The position numbers and the translations under genes are program-made. A stretch of DNA of 64,000 bases from Herbidospora galbida. Lineage in GTDB: Bacteria > Actinomycetota > Actinomycetes > Streptosporangiales > Streptosporangiaceae. Shown here piece by piece: positions 16,572-25,395 of this stretch (the stretch's first letter is position 1; each line of letters begins with the position of its first letter). The notes below the pieces were generated by a model, which was not told the DNA's origin, ran no database searches, and saw only the letters and a list, made by a program, of their open reading frames with translations. The stretch is from the NCBI RefSeq assembly GCF_005233835.1, contig NZ_SZQA01000025.1, forward strand, positions 1-64,000. The letters are read 5' to 3'.

Positions 16572-17537
16572 ATGAACGACCGCATGATGAAGGCAGTGCT
16601 CTACGACCACTACGGCGGCCCCGAGGTGCTTTACACCGGTCTCGTGCCACGCCCCGATCCGTCCCCCGGCGAGGTCCTGGTGAAGGTGCGCGCGTTCAGC
16701 GTCAACGGCGGCGAGCTGGCAGTCCGGGCCGGCCGTCTCCGCCTCCTGACCGGCCGGAAATTCCCCAAGCGCGTCGGCTTGGACTTCACAGGTGAGGTCG
16801 CCGCGCTGGGTGCCGGAGTCCCACACTTCGCGGCCGGTGACCGCGTATGGGGGGTCTTGGGCCGCGCTTCCGGGTTCGGCAGCGCCGCCGAGTACGTGAC
16901 CGTGCCCGCCGAACGGGTCGGCCGGCTCCCCGACGGCCTTGACCTGGTGGGCGCCGCCGCGCTGCCGGTGGCCACCACGGCCATCACCGCGCTGCGGGAC
17001 AAAGCCGGGCTGCGCCCCGGCGAACGACTCCTCGTTCGGGGCGCGGCGGGCGGTGTCGGCAACGCCGCCGTCCAACTCGGACGGGCGTACGGCGCAGAGG
17101 TCACGGCTCTGGCCCGCGCGGCCAACCTCGACTTCGTCCGCGGGCTGGGCGCGCACGAGGCCGTCGACCACCGGACCGTACGGCCAGCGGAACTGGGCCG
17201 CTTCGACGTGGTCCTGGACACCGCGGGGACCGATCTGCGGGCCTTCCGGCGCCTTCTGAATCCCGGAGGCCGCATGGTCGCCATCGCCTTCGAACCGAAA
17301 CGGGCCGCCGCGTCGCTCGGCTACCTCGCGGCCAGCACGGTCCACGGACGCGGCCGGGTGCGCTTCTTCAGCGGCAATCCCAAGCGGGCGGACTTGGACG
17401 ACCTCGCCCGCCATGTGGCCGAGGGCAAGCTGAGTCCTGCGGTGGACACGGTCTTCCCCCTGGAGGAGACGGCGGCGGCACACCAGGCGCTGGAGGCGGG
17501 CGGCGTCCAGGGCAAGTACGTGGTCAGGGTCGCATAG
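16572..17537 (+). CDS. NADP-dependent zinc-free MDR oxidoreductase (quinone-reductase-like)
   Basis: A 321-residue medium-chain dehydrogenase/reductase. The N-terminal GroES-like domain includes VLYDHYGGPEVL, GLDFTGEVAALG and GDRVWGV. The Rossmann domain carries LLVRGAAGGVGNAAVQLGRA for NADPH binding. The zinc-binding Cys residues of alcohol dehydrogenases are absent, so it belongs with quinone oxidoreductase/enoyl reductase members. The ATG at 16572 is used since family homology begins a few codons later and GAAGG lies upstream. Controlled, by context, by the divergent TetR. Confidence 0.9.
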   Translation: MNDRMMKAVLYDHYGGPEVLYTGLVPRPDPSPGEVLVKVRAFSVNGGELAVRAGRLRLLTGRKFPKRVGLDFTGEVAALGAGVPHFAAGDRVWGVLGRASGFGSAAEYVTVPAERVGRLPDGLDLVGAAALPVATTAITALRDKAGLRPGERLLVRGAAGGVGNAAVQLGRAYGAEVTALARAANLDFVRGLGAHEAVDHRTVRPAELGRFDVVLDTAGTDLRAFRRLLNPGGRMVAIAFEPKRAAASLGYLAASTVHGRGRVRFFSGNPKRADLDDLARHVAEGKLSPAVDTVFPLEETAAAHQALEAGGVQGKYVVRVA

Positions 17538-17632
17538 GACGTCTGTGGAGTCGCTGATCAGACACTCGTCGATGGCAGCGACGAGGACGGCCGCAAGGTG
17601 GGCGGTCACCATGCGGCCCCTCGTACCGAACC

Positions 17633-18091
17633 TCAGGTGGGCAGGTCGCCGTCGCCGCCCAGGTTGGCGACCACCCGGCGCAGCACGTTGATGGCCGTCA
17701 CGTAGTCGTCGGGGTCGACGCCGGCGCGGGTCTTCTCCAGGACCGGACCCAGCCGCTCCCACGCCCGCTGCCGCCCGGCCTCTCCTCCCGGGGTCAGGGC
17801 CATCACCCCGTCGTCCTCGGTCAGCCAGCCCCAGCGGACCAGGTCGTCGAAGACCTCGTCGAAGTCGAGGCCGAGGTCCTCCCACGTCGACAGTCGCTCG
17901 GCCAGTTCGGCCCGGGTCCAGCGGCCCGGCGACCCCGCCGCGTGGTTGATCGTCCACCAATGAGGCTGGGTCAGGCCCTCGACCGCCAGCTCGGCGCGGA
18001 TCGCGCCCACCACCCGCCGGTAGGCCTCGCCCGTCCAGGCCCCGAGGGGCTGGCCGTTCAGGACCTCCGGCGGATACTCCTTGATCGTCAT
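17633..18091 (-). CDS. MarR-like winged-helix regulator
   Basis: A 152-residue protein with a winged-helix core (WWTINHAAGSPGRWTRAELAERL, then FDEVFDDLVRWGWLTEDDGVMALTPGG), the layout of an actinobacterial MarR-type regulator. It lies 38 bp downstream of thrS on the same strand. A perfect TTGACGTCAA palindrome sits in that gap, suggesting its own promoter and autoregulation. Ligand and targets are unknown. Moderate confidence in the family. Confidence 0.7.
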   Translation of the reverse strand: MTIKEYPPEVLNGQPLGAWTGEAYRRVVGAIRAELAVEGLTQPHWWTINHAAGSPGRWTRAELAERLSTWEDLGLDFDEVFDDLVRWGWLTEDDGVMALTPGGEAGRQRAWERLGPVLEKTRAGVDPDDYVTAINVLRRVVANLGGDGDLPT

Positions 18092-18119
18092 GACGACGAC
18101 GCTAGGACCTCAAGCCGAC

Positions 18120-18129
18120 TTGACGTCAA
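18120..18129. promoter_or_regulatory. TTGACGTCAA palindrome before the MarR-like gene
   Basis: A perfect 10-bp palindrome lies in the 38-bp thrS-marR gap. Read on the minus strand, TTGACG could also serve as a -35 element. MarR proteins often bind TTG-N4-CAA-type sites, so an autoregulatory operator is plausible. Confidence 0.45.
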
Positions 18130-20094
<1,965 letters not shown>

Positions 20095-20214
20095 GATGGT
20101 TCTCCTCAAACGAACGAGCGTGGATGTCAGGCCGACTCTACCGGGATTGAAGCGAGACGCGGACGGCCGAAGGCCGGCTGTGGCTCGCGTTGTGGATCTA
20201 CCTGAAGACGCGTC

Positions 20215-20808
20215 CTATTTCCCGCGCCGGTCCGGTGCGCCCAGCGCGATCAGCTCGGCCACGGTGCCCGCGAAGACGTCGAGATCGAGCGGGCTGGCGG
20301 CGTACTGCTGGATGGCCCAGCCGGACCACGGCGCGGGCACCCGCGGCTCCCCGATCGGCCGGCCCGGGTCGGCGATCCACAGGGGGTAGTCGGACAGGCC
20401 CTCGCAGTTGCCCTCGGCGGCGAAGTGGAGGTGCGTCCAGACGAACGGGAGCAGCCCGCAGCGGCGGGTGACCTCGGCGCACCAGCGGCGGCCGAACTCG
20501 GCGACCTCGGCGGCGGGCAGCCCGTCGGTGGCCTTGAACTCCAGCGCGGCCAGGTCGCCGGGGGCGAGCCGGACGGTCTCCAGGAAGTGCCTGGCCTGGG
20601 CGCGGGCGTCGCCCAGCGGCCGGGCCACGTGGTAGGCGCCGCGGACGAACCCGGCCCGGCCCATGGCCGTCCAGTTCTCGGCGAAACGGGTGTCGGCGAG
20701 CCGGTCGCTCTCGGTGGCGCGCGCGAAGGCGAACACCGCGTCGGTCTCGGCCTGGGCCGACCAGTCGACGGGGCCCTGCCAGTCGGACACGTCGATGCCG
20801 TGGATCAC
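20215..20808 (-). CDS. GH25 (Chalaropsis-type) lysozyme-like protein
   Basis: A 197-residue GH25 fold protein. It begins GIDVSDWQGPVDWSA, has the middle strand GRAGFVRGAYHVARPL, and near the C-terminus DYPLWIADPGRP and WAIQQYAAS. The usual catalytic D-x-E pair appears as Ala88-Leu89-Glu90 (LAALEFKATDG), so one carboxylate is missing. There is no signal peptide. Both facts argue against a normal secreted muramidase; it may be a degenerate or repurposed member. It lies 120 bp upstream of thrS on the same strand. Confidence 0.78.
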   Translation of the reverse strand: MIHGIDVSDWQGPVDWSAQAETDAVFAFARATESDRLADTRFAENWTAMGRAGFVRGAYHVARPLGDARAQARHFLETVRLAPGDLAALEFKATDGLPAAEVAEFGRRWCAEVTRRCGLLPFVWTHLHFAAEGNCEGLSDYPLWIADPGRPIGEPRVPAPWSGWAIQQYAASPLDLDVFAGTVAELIALGAPDRRGK

Positions 20809-20856
20809 CGCTGAAGGGTAATACCGGCGTCATCGGGTCGCGACCGGTTCCCATAT

Positions 20857-20871
20857 TTGACCGCTCGTTCC
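20857..20871 (-). promoter_or_regulatory. Candidate operator upstream of the TetR gene at 20893
   Basis: Read on the minus strand this site is GGAACGAGCGGTCAA. It matches GTAACGAACAGTCAA (21483-21497), located between the tetR and oxidoreductase genes, at 12 of 15 positions. It also contains TTGACC on the plus strand, a possible -35 for tetR. Confidence 0.4.
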
Positions 20872-20892
20872 ACATAGGCGTACGGTCCTCCC

Positions 20893-21462
20893 ATGGCACG
20901 GGCCAGGGAGTTCGACACCGAGGCCGCCGTCGAGGCGGCCATGTGGGCCTTCCGGCGCACCGGTTTCGAGGGCACCTCGATCCAGGACCTGGTCGAGGCC
21001 ACCGGCGTCGGCCGGGGGTCGCTCTACGCCGCCTTCGGCAGCAAGGAGGGCCTCTACCTGGCGGCGGTCGACCGCTACCGCGACAGGTACGCCCTCCCGC
21101 TGATCGAGGAGCTGCGGCGCGGACTGCCGGTCCGCGACCTGGTCCACGGGATCCTGCTCGACCTCGTCGACGAGATCGCGGCCGACGGCAACCGGCACGC
21201 CTGCCTGATGGTGAGCGCAGCGGTCGAGCGGGCGCCCCACGACCCCGAGGTGCGGGTGCGCATCCGGGCGACCACGGCCTCCCTGGAGGACGCGTTCGCC
21301 GACCTGATCGGCGCCCAGGGCCTCTCGGGCGACCGCGACCCGCGCGACCTGGCCCGCTTCCTGATGACGACCATTCACGGAATGCGCGTCATGGCCGCCA
21401 TCAACCCCGACCGGGCGGCCCTCACGGCGATCGCGGAGGTCGCCCTGGGCTGCCTGGCCTAG
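20893..21462 (+). CDS. TetR-family transcriptional regulator
   Basis: A 189-residue TetR protein with an N-terminal helix-turn-helix (AAMWAFRRTGFEGTSIQDLV, VGRGSLYAAFGSKEGLY) and a TetR_C-type effector domain containing the Cys-bearing segment NRHACLMVSAAVERAP. It is followed 50 bp later by a Gfo/Idh/MocA oxidoreductase, likely co-regulated, and is divergent from the GH25-like gene. No ribosome binding site is visible; translation may be leaderless. Confidence 0.9.
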   Translation: MARAREFDTEAAVEAAMWAFRRTGFEGTSIQDLVEATGVGRGSLYAAFGSKEGLYLAAVDRYRDRYALPLIEELRRGLPVRDLVHGILLDLVDEIAADGNRHACLMVSAAVERAPHDPEVRVRIRATTASLEDAFADLIGAQGLSGDRDPRDLARFLMTTIHGMRVMAAINPDRAALTAIAEVALGCLA

Positions 21463-21482
21463 TTTTTTCACGCCCGAATTCT

Positions 21483-21497
21483 GTAACGAACAGTCAA
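21483..21497 (+). promoter_or_regulatory. Candidate operator before the Gfo/Idh/MocA gene
   Basis: GTAACGAACAGTCAA lies 15 bp before the start codon. Its inverted, slightly changed copy is at 20857-20871 upstream of tetR. It overlaps a partial dyad CTGT-N5-ACAG (21481-21493). Confidence 0.4.
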
Positions 21498-21512
21498 GAA
21501 AAGGAGCCGTCG

Positions 21513-22607
21513 ATGGACACGATCGGCGTCGGCATCATCGGAGCCAGCCCGGACGGCTGGGCCGCGTTCAGCCACGTCCCGGCCCTCAAGGCGCTGCCCT
21601 GCTACGAGCTGCGGGCGGTCGGCACCTCCCGGAGGGCCTCCGCCGACGCGGCGGCGGCCCGGTTCGGGGTCGCGGCGGCCTTCGACGACCACGAGGCGCT
21701 CATCGCCCACCCCGGCGTCGACCTGGTGGTGGTGGCCTCGACGGTGACCCGCCACCACGAGCACGCCGCCGCGGCGCTGGCGGCGGGCAAGATGGTCTAC
21801 TGCGAGTGGCCGCTGGCCGGCCGGCTCGCCGACGCCGAAGACCTGGCCGCGCGGGCGGCGGGCCGGCGTACCGTGATCGGGCTGCAGGCCCGGTACGCCC
21901 CGGCGGTGCGGCACGCCCGCGACCTGGTGGCCGGCGGCTACGTCGGCGAGGTGCTCGGCACCACGCTGATCGGCTCGGGCATGTCGTGGGGCGGCGAGAC
22001 CGACCGCGCCCACGTCCACCTCTTCGACGCCGCCGTCGGCCTGTCCCCGCTGACGGTCTCGGCCGCGCACGCGCTGGAGGCGGTCACCCACGTGCTGGGC
22101 GGCTTCGCCACCGTGTCGGGCCAGCTGACCACGGCGCGGTCGCGGACGCGGGTCACCGACGACGACACCACGATCCCGTTCACCGTCCCCGACCAGGTGT
22201 CGGTCGTGGGACGTCTGGAGAGCGGCGCGGCGGTCTCGCTGTTCTACCGCGGCGGGTGGTCCCGGGGCGAGAACCTGCGCTGGGAGATCAACGGCACCGA
22301 GGGCGACCTGGTGCTGCGCGCGGACGGCCCCAACGGCAACCTCCAGACGCGCGACCTGGTGCTCGAAGGCGGCCGGGGCGACGACGACTCCGTCCACGAG
22401 ATCGCCGTGCCCGGCTCCTACTTCGACCCGGTGCCGCGCACTCTGGAGGGCCCGGCGCAGAACGTCGCCCAGGTCTACGCGGCGCTCGCCCGCGACCTGC
22501 GCGAGGGCACCCGGACCGTGCCCGGCTTCGACCACGCCGTGGAGCGCCACCGTCTCGTGGCCGCTCTGGAACGACAGCAGGTCAGCGGCGCTCCAGCAGC
22601 TCGGTGA
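21513..22607 (+). CDS. Gfo/Idh/MocA-family NAD(P)-dependent oxidoreductase
   Basis: A 364-residue protein. It has an N-terminal Rossmann domain (GVGIIGASPDGWAAFSHVPAL, VDLVVVASTVTRHHEHAAAA, YCEWPLAGRLADAEDLA; the EKP motif reads EWP) and a C-terminal alpha/beta sandwich (SVVGRLESGAAVSLFYRGGW, INGTEGDLVLRADG). The variant is close to Gal80-like members. It probably oxidises or reduces a sugar derivative. ATG has AAGGAG at ideal spacing. The last 26 bp overlap the convergent glycosyltransferase gene. Confidence 0.88.
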   Translation: MDTIGVGIIGASPDGWAAFSHVPALKALPCYELRAVGTSRRASADAAAARFGVAAAFDDHEALIAHPGVDLVVVASTVTRHHEHAAAALAAGKMVYCEWPLAGRLADAEDLAARAAGRRTVIGLQARYAPAVRHARDLVAGGYVGEVLGTTLIGSGMSWGGETDRAHVHLFDAAVGLSPLTVSAAHALEAVTHVLGGFATVSGQLTTARSRTRVTDDDTTIPFTVPDQVSVVGRLESGAAVSLFYRGGWSRGENLRWEINGTEGDLVLRADGPNGNLQTRDLVLEGGRGDDDSVHEIAVPGSYFDPVPRTLEGPAQNVAQVYAALARDLREGTRTVPGFDHAVERHRLVAALERQQVSGAPAAR

Positions 22608-23715
22608 ACAGGGCCTCCCAGCGCGGCATAATCGAGTCGGCCGTGTAGTTCCTGGCCGTCTCCAGCGCCGCCGCGCCGAGCCGCTTGCGCAGCGTGTCGT
22701 CCTCGATGAGGCGGGTGATGCCCTCGGCCAGCGCGGTGACGTCCTTGGGCGGCACCAGCAGGCCGTTGACGTTGTCGACGATCACGTCGCCGGGGCCCGT
22801 CGGGCAGTCGAAGCTGACCACGGCCAGGCCGTGGGCCATGGCCTCCAGCATCACCATCGGCAGGCCCTCGAACCGGGAGCTCAGCACGTAGATGGAGGAG
22901 TCGGCCAGCTCGTCCCAGAGCTTCTCGGTGCGGCCCCGGAACCGGACCCGCTCCGCCTCGGTGATCTTGTTCAGCAGCTTGGGGAGCGAGGAGCCCTCGC
23001 CGTACACGTCGAGGGTCCAGTCCTTGTGCGGGACCTGCTCGAAGGCGGGGATCAGCAGGTCGAAGCCCTTCTGGGCCTTCAACCGGCCGGCCGCGATCAC
23101 CCGGCGGTTCGTCAGCTGCGACTGGCGGCGCCCGGCGATGTGCACGGAGTTGGGCATCAGCCGGGTCTTCACGCCGGGGGCGAGGCGTTCGTACTCGTTC
23201 TTGTCGGTCCGGGTCAGCACGGTGACCAGGTCGAGGCGGCTGTAGTGGCGGGCGATGTCCTGGCGCACCGGCTCCTTGTGGGTGCGCAGGTTCATGTGCT
23301 CCTGGCCGACCCGCACGACGCTCTTGCGGCCGTGCCGGGCGGCGATCAGGTTCAGCGCCGGCCGGGTGGTGACCAGGATGCCGTCGTCGAGGCCGGCCAC
23401 GTATTCGGTGACGGCCTTCTCGACGTGGGCGGTGAACCAGTGGGCGGCGAACTCGCCCTCGGGCACCGCCTTGCCGCGCAGCCGCCGCATCACGCGGTCG
23501 GTGAAGGTGACGGGCTCGATCCCGCCGCGTTCGTCGACGATGGCGGTGATCTTGACGCGCGGGTCGACCTCGAACTGGGGGCGGTCGCGGCGCTGGACGG
23601 TGCTGACGATCTCGACGTCGTGGCCGCGCTGGGCCATCGCGTTGGCCTGGGTGATGACGGTCCGAATTGTTCCACCCATGCCGTACGCGTGGAGGAGCAT
23701 ATAGCGGATCTTCAC
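22582..23715 (-). CDS. GT4-family glycosyltransferase
   Basis: A 377-residue GT-B retaining glycosyltransferase. The N-terminal domain begins MLLHAYGMGGTIRTVITQA. The C-terminal nucleotide-sugar domain contains VIAAGRLKAQKGFDLLIPAF and the EX7E motif in SSRFEGLPMVMLEAMAHG. It starts with a GTG that overlaps the stop of the sulfotransferase gene by 4 bp (GTGA), so the two are translationally coupled. They may together build a sulfated glycan or surface glycoconjugate (inference). Confidence 0.9.
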   Translation of the reverse strand: MKIRYMLLHAYGMGGTIRTVITQANAMAQRGHDVEIVSTVQRRDRPQFEVDPRVKITAIVDERGGIEPVTFTDRVMRRLRGKAVPEGEFAAHWFTAHVEKAVTEYVAGLDDGILVTTRPALNLIAARHGRKSVVRVGQEHMNLRTHKEPVRQDIARHYSRLDLVTVLTRTDKNEYERLAPGVKTRLMPNSVHIAGRRQSQLTNRRVIAAGRLKAQKGFDLLIPAFEQVPHKDWTLDVYGEGSSLPKLLNKITEAERVRFRGRTEKLWDELADSSIYVLSSRFEGLPMVMLEAMAHGLAVVSFDCPTGPGDVIVDNVNGLLVPPKDVTALAEGITRLIEDDTLRKRLGAAALETARNYTADSIMPRWEALFTELLERR

Positions 23716-24620
23716 TTGGACAGGTACCCCCAGCTAACGCTCATCGGGCGGAGCACGTCGGGAATCTCGGACTCGTCGGGCAGGTCGCGCCCCTTCTGGA
23801 CCTCGCCGGAACGGATCTTGTCCTTCCAGTCGCCCAGACCCTTCTGCACGACCGTCTGCGCGGAGCCGTAGCGCAGCATGCCGGGCTCGAAGGGGATGCC
23901 GAGGAAGTCGCAGACCGCGCGGATCTCGCCCTCGGGGTCGGCCGTGAGCTCCTCGTAGTGGATCGTGTGACCCGTGAGGCCCTTGCGGGCGCGCTCGACG
24001 GCCTTCATGTAGCGCAGCGCGTCGGCCGCCGCCCCGGCGAAGTCGCGCTTCTCCGGGTCGGCCTCGTGCCACGACCGCGCGATCGAGACGGGGTGGCGCA
24101 GCAGGAAGACGAACCGGGCGTCGGGCCAGCAGGCCGCCAGGCGCTCGAAGGCGAAGGCGTTGGCCGGGGTCTTGTCGACGATGTGGCTCTTGCCGCTGCG
24201 CAGCAGCTCGCGGTGCAGCACCCGGTCCCACAGCAGGTGCTCAAGGTCGGCCTGGTTGTGACCGAGGGCGTGCATCGCCCGTTCGGCCAGCCCGGTGCCG
24301 AAGCCGACGGTGAGGCGGCGGACGTGCAGTTCGTGCGGGGCGTGCAGCAGCGAGTGGGCGTTCAGGATCGAGCGCAGGAGGGTCGAACCCGACCGCACCG
24401 GCGACATCACGAAGATGGGGGCGCGCAGCAACCGGTCAGTCCGGGCGTCGGCCGGGGGCCGCACCTCCGAGGCGGGCGCGGGGGCGGGCTTGGCCGCCTT
24501 CGCCGCTTTCCCCACCTTGCCGGATTTGGGCGAGTTCGCCGATGCGGACTCGCCCATCTTCGTCAGATGAAACCCGGTGAACTCGCCCAGCGCAACGTTC
24601 ACTCGTTGTTTCCAGTTCAT
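23712..24620 (-). CDS. Sulfotransferase family protein
   Basis: A 302-residue PAPS-dependent sulfotransferase. The 5'-phosphosulfate loop is APIFVMSPVRSGSTLLRSIL (about residues 67-86) and the 3'-phosphate site is RFVFLLRHPVSIARSW (about 168-183). A lysine/alanine/proline-rich linker covers residues 20-60 after a short conserved-looking N-terminus (MNWKQRVNVALGEFTGFHL). It is coupled to the GT4 gene and lies 58 bp after the parvulin-like gene at the end of the mannosidase locus. Confidence 0.88.
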   Translation of the reverse strand: MNWKQRVNVALGEFTGFHLTKMGESASANSPKSGKVGKAAKAAKPAPAPASEVRPPADARTDRLLRAPIFVMSPVRSGSTLLRSILNAHSLLHAPHELHVRRLTVGFGTGLAERAMHALGHNQADLEHLLWDRVLHRELLRSGKSHIVDKTPANAFAFERLAACWPDARFVFLLRHPVSIARSWHEADPEKRDFAGAAADALRYMKAVERARKGLTGHTIHYEELTADPEGEIRAVCDFLGIPFEPGMLRYGSAQTVVQKGLGDWKDKIRSGEVQKGRDLPDESEIPDVLRPMSVSWGYLSK

Positions 24621-24678
24621 GTGTGGACCTTACGGACTTTCCCTGAGAATTACCTGGAACTGCCCGTAGGTTGGCACA

Positions 24679-25395
24679 TCAATGGCGGTGCGTGTGATCA
24701 GGATGACTGATGTCGCCCGGGTGCTCGTAACCGGGCGTCAACACCGCGGCCGCGCAGCGGGCGTCCGCCCAGAGCGCGAACCGCCGCCGCCGGGCGGCGT
24801 CGAGGAGCGTCGCGCGGATGCGCGGCGCCGCCTCGGCCAGGCTCAGATCCCGTCTCGTGTACGCCCCCACGACGAACACCTCGTCGCCGTGTGCCACGTG
24901 ATCGCCCTCGGCCGCCCCGAACACCACCTCGGGCACCAGCTCGGCGCGGGTCACCACGTAGTCGGCCGCGACCCCGTTCCGCCAATGGGTGACGGCGCGG
25001 GCCGGCCCCGGCCGGTAGCGGTCGGGGTTGGCGGCGTAGTAGCGGCGCACGTCCTCCTCGGAGACCGTGACCCCGGCCGTGAGGTCGCGGTAGACGGCCT
25101 GGGCCAGCCGGTCGCCGGTGAGCACGGCGGCCATCACGCTGCCGAGCTCCAGCCGGGCGGTGGCCGACAGCTCCATCGGCGGCCCGGCCCAGGGCGCGAG
25201 CCCCCGGCGCGCGGCCTCGGCGGCGATCACCCGTTCGGCGACCAGGAGCTGCACCACCCAGCGGCGGAGCTGGCGGCCCTCGGTGGTGCCGTCGGCCGGG
25301 AGCAGGTCGCCGCGGGGACCGCGGCGCAGTGCGGCCATCCGGCCGGCGACCTGCTCCAGCGTGACGGGGGCGCCCTCGACGAGAGCGGTGATCAC
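24679..25395 (-). CDS. Parvulin-like (SurA/PpiC-type) protein
   Basis: A 238-residue protein whose first half resembles the chaperone segment of SurA/PrsA-type peptidyl-prolyl isomerases (LRRWVVQLLVAERVIAAEAA, then TVSEEDVRRYYAANPDRYRP). The second half is a degenerate parvulin domain (GDEVFVVGAYTRRDLSLAEA). There is no signal peptide, which is unusual for this group. Its GTG overlaps the stop of the GH38 mannosidase gene, indicating a functional tie to that enzyme. The C-terminus is His-rich. Confidence 0.6.
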   Translation of the reverse strand: MITALVEGAPVTLEQVAGRMAALRRGPRGDLLPADGTTEGRQLRRWVVQLLVAERVIAAEAARRGLAPWAGPPMELSATARLELGSVMAAVLTGDRLAQAVYRDLTAGVTVSEEDVRRYYAANPDRYRPGPARAVTHWRNGVAADYVVTRAELVPEVVFGAAEGDHVAHGDEVFVVGAYTRRDLSLAEAAPRIRATLLDAARRRRFALWADARCAAAVLTPGYEHPGDISHPDHTHRH

